Shown here in pieces: positions 27,716-37,659 of a stretch of DNA of 64,000 nucleotides. The notes below the pieces were generated by a model, which saw only the letters and a program-made list of their open reading frames with translations, did no database searches and was not told the origin of the DNA. Location: positions 558,001 through 622,000 of the forward strand of contig NZ_VCEI01000025.1 in the NCBI RefSeq assembly GCF_005860765.1, given 5' to 3'. This DNA is from Dyadobacter sediminis (lineage in GTDB: Bacteria > Bacteroidota > Bacteroidia > Cytophagales > Spirosomataceae). The first letter of the stretch is position 1; every line of letters starts with the position of its first letter. The translations under genes and the position numbers were made by a program.

Positions 27716-29167
27716 CTAATATCCGGGATTTTGTTTAATCTTATCTTTGTTGATATCAATCTGGCTTTGAGGAACAGGAAAAACGAGGTTGTTTTCTGTC
27801 AGATCGGAAACCAGCCTGATCTCCTCTTTTTTGCTGTTTAATACGGGGATTGCCCGGCCAGTACGAACCAGGTCGAACCAGCGGTGGCCTTCAAATGCCA
27901 GTTCAACGCGCCTTTCCTGTTCGATCGCCAGGCGGAAAGCCTGCTGCGTGGGTAAATCTGCTGCCGTTTTCTTTGCCAGGCCGGCTCTTGTACGGACCAT
28001 GTTCAGGTACGTGAATGCATCTGCGTTAGCCTGATAACCTACTTCGTTCAAAGCCTCGGCGTACATTAATAGAACATCTGCATAACGGATCAGCGGAATG
28101 TTATTGCCATTGTCATTTTTTGCAACCGGAACGTCGTAATACTTTTTGATAAACTTATCGGGAATAACCTGTCCCGCGGCGTTGGTATAAGAAGTAGCAA
28201 CAGAGGCCTCTTTACGCAGATCACCGGCTTCATACGCATTGATGATGTCGTTGGTAGGCTGGTTATTGCCGTCACCTCCAAAGGCGATCACCGCATTGCC
28301 GGAATTCTGAGGCGCAAAGGAATTGGGCCATGCATTTCCCTCCCCGGCACCGCCTGATTTATACTGGATATCAAATACGGATTCTTTGTTGTTTTTATTG
28401 GCAACCTTGAAAACATCTGCATAGGAGGGCAGCAATTCATAAACACCCAGGTCAACAACTTCTTTAAGCTTGGCGGCAGCATCAGCATATTTCTTTTGAG
28501 TTAAATATACTTTGCCCAGGTATGCTTTTGCGGCGCCTTTTGTAGCTCTTCCAATGTCAGCGGCAGCATAGGTAACCGGCAGGACATTTTCAGCATCGGT
28601 AAGGTCTTTTTCAATCTGTGCATAAACCTCTGCTTTGGGAGTGCGTCCGAAAGAATAGCCTTCATCGGGTGTCGACACGGGTTTGAGGATCAGCGGAACA
28701 TCCCCGAAAGTTTGTACCAACGTAAAGTAAACTACTGCCCGCAGGAATTTGGTCTCGGCAATGTATCTGGTTTTGAGGGCTTCGTCCATTGTCACTCCGC
28801 CGATTTTGTCCAGAATGGTATTGTAGCGTGCAATTACATTGTAAGCGTCATTCCAGCGGCCGGCAATAAACGGATTGGTCGTTTTAATATAAAAACGGTC
28901 AAATTCATCCTGATCCGTAACCGATCCGGAAGCAACGGCAACGGTATTATCCGAGGCGATTTCTCCAAAAACGTAACTGTTTCCTGCCAGTCCGCCTGCC
29001 TGCAGACCTGCATAGCCTCCGTTCAATGCATTTTTGAAATCATCAGCAGTTTTATAAAAAATGTCACTGGTTGCTGTTGAAATCGGTTTTAAATCCAGAA
29101 ACTCCTCGCTACAGGAACTAAGTAAAACAGTAATTAAGAGAACTGTATATGGCTTAATGATTTTCAT
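27716..29167 (-). CDS. SusD/RagB family outer-membrane lipoprotein
   Basis: A 483-residue lipoprotein (lipobox LLSSC). It has the SusD helices (YIAETKFLRAVVYFTLVQTFGDVPLI, read in two blocks) and the conserved end: IEQERRVELAFEGHRWFDLVRTG and VFPVPQSQIDINKDKIKQNPGY. It is distinct in sequence from the SusD at 21434, so this is an independent pair with a different ligand. It follows its SusC partner by 45 bases. No glycosidase lies beside it, so the substrate cannot be guessed. Confidence 0.95.
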   Translation of the reverse strand: MKIIKPYTVLLITVLLSSCSEEFLDLKPISTATSDIFYKTADDFKNALNGGYAGLQAGGLAGNSYVFGEIASDNTVAVASGSVTDQDEFDRFYIKTTNPFIAGRWNDAYNVIARYNTILDKIGGVTMDEALKTRYIAETKFLRAVVYFTLVQTFGDVPLILKPVSTPDEGYSFGRTPKAEVYAQIEKDLTDAENVLPVTYAAADIGRATKGAAKAYLGKVYLTQKKYADAAAKLKEVVDLGVYELLPSYADVFKVANKNNKESVFDIQYKSGGAGEGNAWPNSFAPQNSGNAVIAFGGDGNNQPTNDIINAYEAGDLRKEASVATSYTNAAGQVIPDKFIKKYYDVPVAKNDNGNNIPLIRYADVLLMYAEALNEVGYQANADAFTYLNMVRTRAGLAKKTAADLPTQQAFRLAIEQERRVELAFEGHRWFDLVRTGRAIPVLNSKKEEIRLVSDLTENNLVFPVPQSQIDINKDKIKQNPGY

Positions 29168-29212
29168 TGCGGTATTTATCTTTAAAATTGTAAATAGTTG
29201 CCCGGGCTTTGT

Positions 29213-32200
29213 TTACAGGCCAATGTTGATCCCGATTGTAAAAGTCTTGGCCAATGGATATACACCATAATCGACCCCACCGGTGAGCGGGCCCTCATAA
29301 TTGCTTACCTCCGGATTGAAATTGAGGTATTTGGTAAAAGTAAACAGGTTCTGTGCCGACGCGTAGATCCTTACCTGTGACAATCTGGCTTTATTGATCA
29401 AAGATGCCGGGAGCTGATAGCCCAGACTGACATTCTGGATTCGCAGGTAAGAACCGTCTTCTACCCAGCGAGTTGAAACAGCATTGTTGTTGCCGGTTGT
29501 ACGGGCATTGGCGCGGGGCGTTACACCGTCACCCGGATCTGCCGGTGAGCGCCACCTGTTCAGAACCGTGGTCAGCTGATTGGCATTTCCTTCCAGGTTT
29601 TCAAAAAACCGCCGGCTCAGGTTCAGGATTTCTCCTCCCTGGGATCCCTGTATGGCAATACTCAGGTCAAAGCCTTTGTAGCTCAATGTATTTGTCATTC
29701 CGTAAATAAAGTCCGGCTGGTTGTTCCCAATGATCGTACGGTCATTGGCATCTATTTTATTGTCACCATTTACATCTTCGTATTTTACGTCTCCGGGCTT
29801 GGAGGTAGGATCATGCGGATAGCTGTCCAGGTCGGCCTGATCTTTGAAAACACCCAGTTGTCTGTACCCGTAAAAGCTGCCGATTGGTGAGCCGATCTGT
29901 GTAATGTTTGTTTCGCCGATTCCGCTCCCACTGCGGATCGGATCGCCGGTTGGCCCCAGTGCAACAACTTTGTTGCGGTTAAAAGACAGGTTCAGGTTGG
30001 TGTTCCAGGTCAGGGCTTTGGTCAGGTTCCGGGTAGTTACTGCAAATTCCCATCCTTTATTCTGCATTTTACCAATATTCTTTACTGCGGTGCTAAAACC
30101 CGTCACGGTTGGCACATTCACAGAAAGCAGCAGGTCTTTGGTCGTACGCTGGTAATAATCAACAATAAGGAAAACACGATTGCTGAAAAGTCCCAGGTCA
30201 ATGCCGGCATCCAGCTGCTGGCTGCGTTCCCAGCCAAGTTGCGGGTTGGCAAGAGACGATGGTGCCAGCCCATTTACCAGATTGTTGTTAAAGCTGTAAT
30301 TATCCGATCTGAGCGTAGCAACATAAGGGTAATTATTAGTGAACGCATTGTTTCCGGCCAAGCCATAGCTTACCCGCAACTTGGCCTCGGTTACAGCTGC
30401 CATGCTTTTCATAAATCCCTCCTCACTGATGCGCCAGCCCAGCGATCCTGCAGGAAATGTTCCCCAGCGGTTATCCGCCCCAAAGATGGAAGAACCGTCA
30501 CGGCGGACAGAAACATTAATCAGGTATTTTCCCCTGTAATTGTAATTCGCCCTTGCAAAATAGGAGGCCGAGGCATTTTCCAGTTTGGAAGAAACAGCGG
30601 TTGTCGTCGTGCCACTGGCACTTCCGTTCAGGGTTTCCACGACGTCGTTGGGGTAGGAGCTGCCGGTTCCCTGGCTATCCTGAAATTGGAATTTGGTGGA
30701 TTCCATCCCGATCAGAATGTCGAAATTATGGATATCGTTCAGCGATTTGCTGTAATTCAGCGTTTGGTTGAAAAGCCAGCTCAGACTTTGATCGGAGTAG
30801 GCTGTTCCGGTGGATACCGTAGGGGGCAGGATCTGGTTGAGCGGCATCCTGGAAGTACGGTATGCATTCCGCCGGTTGCCAGTGAAATTGATGTTTCCTG
30901 ACACACGGTAATTGAGGTCTTTAAGGATTTTGAGCTCGGCATACGTGTTGCCCAGTAAATTGGTCGTTAAATACTGGCTGTTGTACTCGGTGATATTGGC
31001 AACCGGATTGGTGATGCCCGGGTAATTGTAGGGCGCTGCAAAAGCCGCTTGTGACGTGTAGGAGCCATCTGCGGCATAGATCGGTATCATAGGCATCACC
31101 GACAAAGCAGAATTAATCACTGCGTTGTCCGCCCAGTGGCCCGCATCTCTTACTTCCTGCTGGATTCTGTAAGTAGGGTTCAGGTTCAATCCGATTTTAA
31201 GGATCGGCAAAACATCAACTTCCACATTGGCGCGTAACGTATAACGGTCCAGGGAAGACCGGCGAATGATCCCGTCCTGCTGCAGGTAGCCGCCGCTGAT
31301 GCTGTACCGCGCCTTTTCGCTTCCGCCGGAAGCAGAGAGCTGGTAGCTGTTCATTTTAGCCGTCCTGAAAATCTTATCCTGATAATCGGTATAGGGGAGG
31401 GCAGCAACCTTGGCAGGATCATCAAAATCCAGCCAGTCAAATACCTCGCCTCTCGGGTAGCGGTAGCGCAAGTAATCCGTAGGTCTGGCGCTGTTCGGGT
31501 CCGTGATGTTAGCACCTGGAATGTTACCCAGATAAGCATTATTGGAAGCATCTTTACCAAACTCTGCAAACTGCTGCGAATTGATCAGGTCGATTTTTTT
31601 GCTTACCTGCTGAAAACCGGTAAAAACATCCAGATTTACGCTTGGCTTTCCGCTTTTCCCCCTTTTGGTTGTAACCAGTATCACACCGTTGGAACCCTTT
31701 GAACCATAAATGGCTGTGGAAGATGCATCTTTCAACACATCAATGCTCTCGATATCATTGGTGCTCAGATTACTGAAAATACTGGCATTGACGATGTTGC
31801 CATCTACAACGATCAATGGGGCATTTCCGGCACTAATCGATCCAAAACCACGTACTTTGATTGCTGGCGTACTGCCGGGCGTTCCACTGTTTTGCTGAAT
31901 AACTACTCCTGGAATTTTACCCTGGAGTGCTGTCGCAACGTTGGATACCGGCATGTCTTTGACCTCACTCATGGGAACCGAAGAGATAGCTGCCGTAACA
32001 TCCGCTCTTTTTTGCGTGCCGTAACCCACCACAACCACCTCTTCCAGGGATTTTGTATCAGTTTGAAGAGTAACGTCCAGTACAGTCTGGTCAGTCACTG
32101 CTATTTCCTGGGGAATATAGCCCACAAAACTGAAAATCAAGGTGTTTGCGCCATCCGGAATGCTTAGTTGGTACGATCCGTCCACATTCGTGGATGTCCC

Positions 32201-32419
32201 GCTCTGTGATCCTTTGACCACCACGCTTACGCCTGGGAGTACTTCTCCTTTGTCATCTTTTACAGTTCCTGAAATATTTCGATCAATTTTTGATATTATG
32301 CCTGCCTGCAAGCGGCTGTCAAATGTAACCCCGTATAAGAATGTGGCCGATATAAACTGTACCATTCCGAAAAGCTTATAAAAAGGAAAAAGCCGTCGGG
32401 TAAATAATCTTTCTTTCAT
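29213..32419 (-). CDS. SusC/RagA TonB-dependent transporter
   Basis: A 1068-residue outer-membrane importer. It has a long N-terminus before the signal helix (MVQFISATFLYGVTF), a CarboxypepD_reg-like domain (ISGTVKDDKGEVLPGVSVVV), VVVGYGTQKRADV before the plug, plug motifs (GKIPGVVIQQNSGTPGSTPAIKVRG and GSKGSNGVILVTTKRGK, in blocks) and a barrel ending TFTIGINIGL. It pairs with the SusD at 27716 in a two-gene unit. No regulator in the window is clearly tied to it; the AraC gene upstream at 32829 is on the same strand, 410 bases away. Confidence 0.96.
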   Translation of the reverse strand: MKERLFTRRLFPFYKLFGMVQFISATFLYGVTFDSRLQAGIISKIDRNISGTVKDDKGEVLPGVSVVVKGSQSGTSTNVDGSYQLSIPDGANTLIFSFVGYIPQEIAVTDQTVLDVTLQTDTKSLEEVVVVGYGTQKRADVTAAISSVPMSEVKDMPVSNVATALQGKIPGVVIQQNSGTPGSTPAIKVRGFGSISAGNAPLIVVDGNIVNASIFSNLSTNDIESIDVLKDASSTAIYGSKGSNGVILVTTKRGKSGKPSVNLDVFTGFQQVSKKIDLINSQQFAEFGKDASNNAYLGNIPGANITDPNSARPTDYLRYRYPRGEVFDWLDFDDPAKVAALPYTDYQDKIFRTAKMNSYQLSASGGSEKARYSISGGYLQQDGIIRRSSLDRYTLRANVEVDVLPILKIGLNLNPTYRIQQEVRDAGHWADNAVINSALSVMPMIPIYAADGSYTSQAAFAAPYNYPGITNPVANITEYNSQYLTTNLLGNTYAELKILKDLNYRVSGNINFTGNRRNAYRTSRMPLNQILPPTVSTGTAYSDQSLSWLFNQTLNYSKSLNDIHNFDILIGMESTKFQFQDSQGTGSSYPNDVVETLNGSASGTTTTAVSSKLENASASYFARANYNYRGKYLINVSVRRDGSSIFGADNRWGTFPAGSLGWRISEEGFMKSMAAVTEAKLRVSYGLAGNNAFTNNYPYVATLRSDNYSFNNNLVNGLAPSSLANPQLGWERSQQLDAGIDLGLFSNRVFLIVDYYQRTTKDLLLSVNVPTVTGFSTAVKNIGKMQNKGWEFAVTTRNLTKALTWNTNLNLSFNRNKVVALGPTGDPIRSGSGIGETNITQIGSPIGSFYGYRQLGVFKDQADLDSYPHDPTSKPGDVKYEDVNGDNKIDANDRTIIGNNQPDFIYGMTNTLSYKGFDLSIAIQGSQGGEILNLSRRFFENLEGNANQLTTVLNRWRSPADPGDGVTPRANARTTGNNNAVSTRWVEDGSYLRIQNVSLGYQLPASLINKARLSQVRIYASAQNLFTFTKYLNFNPEVSNYEGPLTGGVDYGVYPLAKTFTIGINIGL

Positions 32420-32828
32420 AAGAAAATGGTTAGGATTAAAACAGAGCCACTGTGATTTGGTTAAATGTGGCTAGGATTACGACTAAGGTTTGGCGGTCCT
32501 ACCCTGAAATTGAGAAGGTGCCAAATTCAGTACATTGTATGAAATTGCCTTTTCCGCAGGAATTATGTCAGCGTAAATGATGATCTTCCTTTCGTGATCT
32601 GTCCAGGATTGACTCATTTATTGAGCAGTACGCACAATTGCGGATCAACGCGCGAATAAGAGTTTGATGTTGAAATATTCGGTGCTCAAAACGTACTTTC
32701 TGTTCCTTGTGAAAACCACATTCTTAATCGTCTGACAGTCTGATTATATCAGGTAAATCCATCTTGCACTACGTTAAAGTGTACTGTTGTAAGCTGCGTT
32801 GTACACATACATGCGTCGCGATGCATGA
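32420..32828. other. Non-coding spacer between AraC and SusC genes
   Basis: About 410 bases with no supported gene. It must hold the SusC promoter and the 3' end of the AraC transcript. I saw no convincing terminator hairpin, operator palindrome or RNA gene in it. Confidence 0.5.
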
Positions 32829-33788
32829 TTACCTTTGAGCAGTTGAAAATTTCTTTGGCTTGACACCCATATGCTTTTCGAATACTCTGGAAAAGTGGCT
32901 CAGGTTGGCAAAGCCGAGTTGATAACCTACCTCCGAAACTGACAACCCTTCTGCTTTCAACAGACGGGCCGCCTCATTGATGCGGAACGCCTGATAGTAG
33001 CTGAATACGCTGTTACCAAATATTTGTCTGAACAACCTTTTTAACTTGGTCGGACTCATTCGGGCGCTTCTGGCTAATTCGCTGATCACCGGCGGGACTT
33101 CCAGGTGTTCCAGCATTTGTCCCTTAATTCTGTAAATGGTCTGGATATCCTGTCCATTCAATGCGTACAGCTGATTTTCATCCCGCTTTTCCAGGGCCAT
33201 TAACAATCGGCAAATCAGTTCTTCGGACTTTACACGCCGGTAAAACAAGGCGAATGTGTCATCAATCGTTTCGCTTACCAGTTGATCAACAATGGTTTGC
33301 AAAGCAGGAAAGATCATTTCTTCAAAAAACAAAGGCTGCGTGTTTTCCAGCAGGCCTTGCAAGACCGGTGATTTTTGAGATGAATGGAAGAGTCCTTTCA
33401 GATATGTGGCATCCACTTCAATATTGATCATTGCCCGGCTGCGTTGGATCGGAATAACCAGGCTGGAGTTCAGGCGACTGGTTACAATCAAAACGGACGG
33501 GGTTTGCTGATCCGGTGGTACATGGACTGATTTAGTCAGGACATGCTGAAACTTAAACAAGATCATTCTTTCCGCAATAGCTGCATCCGGATTGTCGATG
33601 ACGATGTCTTCCCGGAGTTGGTAATCGAAAATCATCAGCCGGATAAACTCGTTAAATACGAACCCGGTGCAGTAACCACTGCCGAATTGCTCCGGAATGT
33701 CCAGTCGCCCGTTTTTCACCTCTGTCCCGAGTTGATGAGCCAGCCCGATCAGCACTTTAGGTATCATTGATTGTTTGTTTTCCTCCAT
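32829..33788 (-). CDS. AraC family transcriptional regulator
   Basis: A 319-residue regulator started at ATG 33788 (a TTG 30 bases further up is open but unlikely). The first 200 residues form a sensor domain without a recognisable family name. The C-terminal 100 hold both helix-turn-helix units: VPPVISELARSARMSPTKLKRLFRQIFG and LSVSEVGYQLGFANLSHFSRVFEKHMGVKPKKF (in blocks). It is divergent from the Tet(X)-like gene, 92 bases apart, the usual layout for a regulator and its drug- or xenobiotic-modifying target. Confidence 0.9.
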   Translation of the reverse strand: MEENKQSMIPKVLIGLAHQLGTEVKNGRLDIPEQFGSGYCTGFVFNEFIRLMIFDYQLREDIVIDNPDAAIAERMILFKFQHVLTKSVHVPPDQQTPSVLIVTSRLNSSLVIPIQRSRAMINIEVDATYLKGLFHSSQKSPVLQGLLENTQPLFFEEMIFPALQTIVDQLVSETIDDTFALFYRRVKSEELICRLLMALEKRDENQLYALNGQDIQTIYRIKGQMLEHLEVPPVISELARSARMSPTKLKRLFRQIFGNSVFSYYQAFRINEAARLLKAEGLSVSEVGYQLGFANLSHFSRVFEKHMGVKPKKFSTAQR

Positions 33789-33847
33789 GATGTCTTTTAT
33801 GACTGATTTTGCGTCCAATATAGCTATTTAGTCTATAACGGACTTAT

Positions 33848-33855
33848 TACGTTTG
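33848..33855 (+). promoter_or_regulatory. Possible -7 box for the Tet(X)-like gene
   Basis: TACGTTTG fits TAnnTTTG and lies 25 bases before the ATG at 33881, a sensible distance for a Bacteroidota promoter. No good -33 TTG was found at the right spacing. Confidence 0.35.
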
Positions 33856-33880
33856 CGTTGAGGTTAAACAACACAAACTC

Positions 33881-35011
33881 ATGATCCTTCATAATAAACA
33901 AGTGGCCATCATTGGAGCTGGGCCCGTAGGTCTTACCTTAGCCAGCTTATTACAACAGCAAGGAGTTCATGTAAAGGTCTACGAGCGGGACAAAGATGCA
34001 CAGGCCAGAATCTGGGGTGGTACCCTTGACCTTCATAAAGAGTCCGGGCAAGCCGCTTTGAAAAAAGCAGGTTTACTGGACCGCTATTTTACGCTGGCTA
34101 AACCAATGGGAAGAACCTTGGCCGATCAGCTCGGTAATGTGATTTTTTCTAAGAAGCCAGCCGCTGAAAACCGGTATGATCAACCCGAAATCAGCAGAAA
34201 TGATTTACGGTCTTTACTAATGGAGAGCTTGTCTGCCAACACTGTGGTTTGGGACAGAAAATGTACAGGGCTTTCCCAGGACAATGGAAGATGGCGTCTG
34301 TATTTCGACGAAAAACCAGATGATGTCGCTGATCTGGTAATCGGCGCAAACGGTGGGATGTCCAGGGTAAGACCTTACGTGACAGATGCACAGGTCGAAG
34401 ACACCGGCACCTTTATTATCCAGGGCGAAGTGCATGACCCGATACGGAAATGCCCATCCTTTTACCACTTGTGTGGCGGCAATATATTGATGAGTTCGTA
34501 TCAAGGTAACTTGCTGGTAGCAAACCCAAGTAATGGCGGGGCGTTGGCTTACGGAATAACATTCCGGAGACCAGAAGAATGGTCAAATGGCTATGGACTT
34601 GATTTTGAAAGTCCGGCTTGCATCCGCACCTACCTTTCCGAAAGATTTACCGATTGGAACCGGCGCTATCATGAATTATTCAAGGCCACATCGTTCTTTG
34701 TTGGTTTACCAACCCGAAAATTGTCTTTTGATCATCCTTGGAAAGCAGACCGGCCCTTACCCATTACGCTGATCGGCGATGCTGCGCATTTAATGCCGCC
34801 TTTTGCTGGCCAAGGTGTAAATACCGGCTTGATGGACGCTTTATTGTTAGCAGATAATCTGACCAGCGGTAATTATCAATCCGTACAAGCTGCCATTGAA
34901 GATTATGAGCATAAGATGTTTGCCTATGCGTCAGAAGCGCAGAGCGCATCCAGCAAGAACGAGCTGGAAATTCGTCAACCCGGCTTTACGTTTCAACGAT
35001 TCATATCTTAG
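33881..35011 (+). CDS. Tet(X)-like FAD-dependent monooxygenase
   Basis: A 376-residue flavin monooxygenase of the PHBH/TetX group. FAD sites: VAIIGAGPVGLTL (8-20), ARIWGGTLDLHK (42-53), the Arg of ISRNDLR (107), and GDAAHLMPPFAGQGVN (about 300). The match to Tet(X) along the whole chain, compared from memory, is close, including WDRK, ANGGMS and NPSNGGAL. Of the tetracycline contacts in Tet(X), Gln192 and Gly236 are kept (Gln181, Gly225) but Arg213 and His234 are replaced by Ile202 and Ala223. So oxygen attack on a tetracycline is possible but not assured; another phenolic substrate may be the real one. An AraC gene lies opposite. Confidence 0.88.
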   Translation: MILHNKQVAIIGAGPVGLTLASLLQQQGVHVKVYERDKDAQARIWGGTLDLHKESGQAALKKAGLLDRYFTLAKPMGRTLADQLGNVIFSKKPAAENRYDQPEISRNDLRSLLMESLSANTVVWDRKCTGLSQDNGRWRLYFDEKPDDVADLVIGANGGMSRVRPYVTDAQVEDTGTFIIQGEVHDPIRKCPSFYHLCGGNILMSSYQGNLLVANPSNGGALAYGITFRRPEEWSNGYGLDFESPACIRTYLSERFTDWNRRYHELFKATSFFVGLPTRKLSFDHPWKADRPLPITLIGDAAHLMPPFAGQGVNTGLMDALLLADNLTSGNYQSVQAAIEDYEHKMFAYASEAQSASSKNELEIRQPGFTFQRFIS

Positions 35012-35223
35012 CATGCTGGTTCCAGAATACGGAAGTTATTTCTGAACGTGTCCTATTGCATTTTGTGCACAGCTATACGACTGTCTGTATGAAGACTCCG
35101 ACTTATGCTTGACAATGTTTCGCGGCGGCAACTGTATAGCGTTATACGGACAAAATGAATTCGGATAAGTGATGATGGTCAGCTTGACCTTGGTAAAATG
35201 GTATGGATCGTGAGGCTTGCAAT

Positions 35224-36195
35224 TTATCCGGTATAAAATGAATCATATGCCTGCTTTGCAAGGCCGGATAGATGTTCAGTCAATGAAGCCGGCTCCATGA
35301 TTTTAACAGCGCCTGCAAAAGGTAACAACCAGGTGGACAAATAAGTAAGTGATCCAACTAAAAACAAGATTTCCAGGCTTCCGTCTGGCAGGGTTTGTTC
35401 ATGCGTCCATCCATATTTGTGCTTGGTATCATGAAGATGCTGAACCCGGGCAGGTGATACCTTCGAAGAATTGAAATGGATCACCACCTTTTCCTGGTTC
35501 CTGCTTTTGGCTTCGTTGGCCCAGTATTGCTGCAATGTTTCCGGACGTGGAGGGAACGATTCCCCGGATACGGACAAGTTACAGATACGGTCAAGTCGAA
35601 AGTTCCGGAATGCCTGCCGCAGGCGACAAAATGCCACTACATGCCAGTGCTCACTTAGATAGAGGCCGATCGGCTCAATCTCGCGCATGGTGGCTTCTCC
35701 TGATTCTGCGGCTTGATAACGAATGTGTACGACACGGTGCGATGTAACAGCAGAAACGAGTTGCTGGTAGGTATCTGGCCGCTCGGATGCACTCGGCGGC
35801 TCCATCACATGGATGTAAGGTTCTACGGTTTCCAGATGGTCGCGGTCTGAATACCTGAGTGCTGCCCGAACCTTGTCCATGGCTGCGCCGCTCAGCTTGC
35901 CTGTAGCTGTATCGGTGAGCCTTGAAGCCAGTTTTTCAGCAGTCAGCAATGCGATGGCTTCCTCACGTGTGAACATGACAGGCGGCAGACGGTATCCTTC
36001 CAGCATTGCGTACCCTTTTCCTTCCTGTGTCACGATCGGGATCCCTGCACTTTCAAGGGTCCTGATGTCCCTGTAAATGGTACGCGTGCTCACTGAAAAA
36101 CGTACTGCCAGCTCCGTAGCGGTTACGTTCCGTTTTGTTTGTAGTAGTGTAAGCAAGGCCACAAGTCGGGACAGCCGGGTCGCTTCTGAATCCAT
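35224..36195 (-). CDS. WYL-domain transcriptional regulator (YafY-like)
   Basis: A 323-residue DNA-binding protein. Residues about 5-60 are a DeoR/HTH_11-type winged helix (LVALLTLLQTKRNVTATELAVRFSVSTRTIYRDI, in part). A WYL ligand-sensing domain spans about 140-215 (VVHIRYQAAESGEATMREIEPIGLYL, HWHVVAFCRLRQAFRNFRLDRI), with a WCX-like C-terminal extension. WYL domains bind small ligands or nucleic acids. It follows the RidA gene but is separated from it by a strong terminator, so it likely has its own promoter. The target genes are not evident. Confidence 0.92.
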   Translation of the reverse strand: MDSEATRLSRLVALLTLLQTKRNVTATELAVRFSVSTRTIYRDIRTLESAGIPIVTQEGKGYAMLEGYRLPPVMFTREEAIALLTAEKLASRLTDTATGKLSGAAMDKVRAALRYSDRDHLETVEPYIHVMEPPSASERPDTYQQLVSAVTSHRVVHIRYQAAESGEATMREIEPIGLYLSEHWHVVAFCRLRQAFRNFRLDRICNLSVSGESFPPRPETLQQYWANEAKSRNQEKVVIHFNSSKVSPARVQHLHDTKHKYGWTHEQTLPDGSLEILFLVGSLTYLSTWLLPFAGAVKIMEPASLTEHLSGLAKQAYDSFYTG

Positions 36196-36224
36196 CTTGG
36201 ATTTGAGTTTTGATTAAACAACGA

Positions 36225-36256
36225 TGCAAAAGAGCCCGGAGCCGGGCTCTTTTGCA
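36225..36256 (-). terminator. Rho-independent terminator after the RidA gene
   Basis: Fifteen-base arms TGCAAAAGAGCCCGG (36225-36239) and CCGGGCTCTTTTGCA (36242-36256) form a GC-rich stem with a built-in T-run on the minus strand. It lies 21 bases past the RidA stop and 30 before the WYL ATG. Confidence 0.85.
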
Positions 36257-36276
36257 ATCCTTTTCAGACAAATAAA

Positions 36277-36669
36277 CTACTTTATCACCGTTGCTTCCAG
36301 TTCGATGGTAAGCCCGCCAAACAAACCCTTCACTTCAAGCAAGGTAGTCGCTTGCTGGATGCCATGCTTTGCAATCCAGCTTTGATATGTCTGCACGCAG
36401 CTTGTGAAAAACTCTTGTGTGGAAGTGGTGTAGACATTTAATCTTACAATACCGCCAGGCTCGTATCCAGCTTCGCTTATCAGATGCTCCAAGTTCCGGA
36501 TCGTCAGCTCAAACTGCGTAAGCATATCAGCGGCAACAGGCTGGCCATTGGCAGCTATGGCAACTTGCCCGGAACAATAAAGTGTTCCGGCCGGTTGCTT
36601 GATTTCGACTGCCTGTACTGAATTGCTGTACTTGCCCCATTCCCAGGGATCGATTGTGTTCTTTTCCAT
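36277..36669 (-). CDS. RidA family protein
   Basis: A 130-residue RidA/YjgF protein, normally a trimeric enamine/imine deaminase that clears reactive intermediates of amino-acid metabolism. The key Arg lies in GGIVRLNVYTT and the key Glu in LTIELEATVIK; the mid-chain LYCSGQVAIAANGQPV is the family core. The first 12 residues (EKNTIDPWEWGK) resemble a Bacteroidota subgroup, which favours ATG 36669. ATG 36687 (18 bases upstream) is also possible. The gene is monocistronic, ended by the hairpin at 36225. Confidence 0.9.
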   Translation of the reverse strand: MEKNTIDPWEWGKYSNSVQAVEIKQPAGTLYCSGQVAIAANGQPVAADMLTQFELTIRNLEHLISEAGYEPGGIVRLNVYTTSTQEFFTSCVQTYQSWIAKHGIQQATTLLEVKGLFGGLTIELEATVIK

Positions 36670-37060
36670 TTTTGCTTGTGATAACATGGTTTGTTTTTGT
36701 TTCCACAAAGCTCCTTTGGTGAAGTGACAGCAGTATGTCATACCCCTTCGATTAATTCAAGGGATTTTTTGAAATGCGGACTTGTAATTTTGATTCACTA
36801 TATATGACAACGTCCTTACCTCATGTCAGCGCTTCGCATGACTAATTACTTGTTTTCTTCAAAGCCTGATTCAAGAAGATGTCTCTTGATTTTTATCTAT
36901 GATATTCGATAAACCGCAAAATTCGATCGAATAAATGAAATCATCCTTAACGTACTTTCGCAACCTCTGAATACTTGGTATTTTGTTTCAAAGATAGGAT
37001 TGCCAGCATTACCAGGCAAAATACTGGTTTAGGAATAGCCGGAATGAGAAGGTAGCAACT
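36670..37060. other. Non-coding spacer
   Basis: About 390 AT-rich bases before the small hypothetical gene at 37061. Frame analysis of its last 65 bases shows a coding-like extension (KYWFRNSRNEKVATVE) of that gene back to a stop at about 36995, with no start codon. Nothing else is supported. Confidence 0.45.
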
Positions 37061-37375
37061 GTGGAACATATCGATATTTCATTGGGAGAATTATCTAAAC
37101 CCGGTACATACTCTTTTGATAATGAAGACTCTCTGGCCTTAGGCGCTTATTCAATCAGGGTTCAAGACGAGAACATTCCCTTGACTGTTATAAAAAGATG
37201 TTATTATGATGAAATTAGAGACAAACGCAAGGGAACCCTGACAATTACTAAGCTTGATATGGATAAGGGAATACTTGCTGGAACATTTGAATTTACATTA
37301 ATAAAATCGACGGTTTCCGAAGACTGTGATCCAATTCTGAAAATTACGGAAGGAAGATTTGATATGAAGTTTTAG
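37061..37375 (+). pseudogene. N-terminally truncated DUF6252-like protein
   Basis: A 104-codon frame from GTG 37061. The end, with TLTITKLDMDKGILAGTFEF and ITEGRFDMKF, is the typical C-terminus of Bacteroidota lipoproteins of the DUF6252 kind. These normally carry a signal peptide and about 100 further residues, which are missing here. The frame continues 65 bases upstream without a usable start. I read it as the tail of a gene whose front was deleted. A small cytosolic protein from the GTG cannot be excluded. Confidence 0.5.
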
Positions 37376-37659
37376 TTGTTAAACATACATATCAAATCGA
37401 AACAGGCTTGCACCGTCTAATGGTTTCCCGCCAAATAATAGTTAGTTACATAACACACATAATATGGTAAGTGAAACAAATTCAAACCGGAGATTGAGGA
37501 ATCATTTCAGCCAACGTTCGAAACAAACTTTATAATGCTGCGGCAGAAATCCATTTGAGCTAATTACGTTTCAAGAACATGAATGAAGCAAAGTCAAAAA
37601 CGGCAACAAATTTCACTTCTGTACGTCAAACGCATTTTAATTCTCAGATTAACGTTTTC

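Noticed and set aside
30239-30901. A 220-codon plus-strand frame
   Set aside because: Antisense to the second SusC barrel, with no start signal or recognisable domain.
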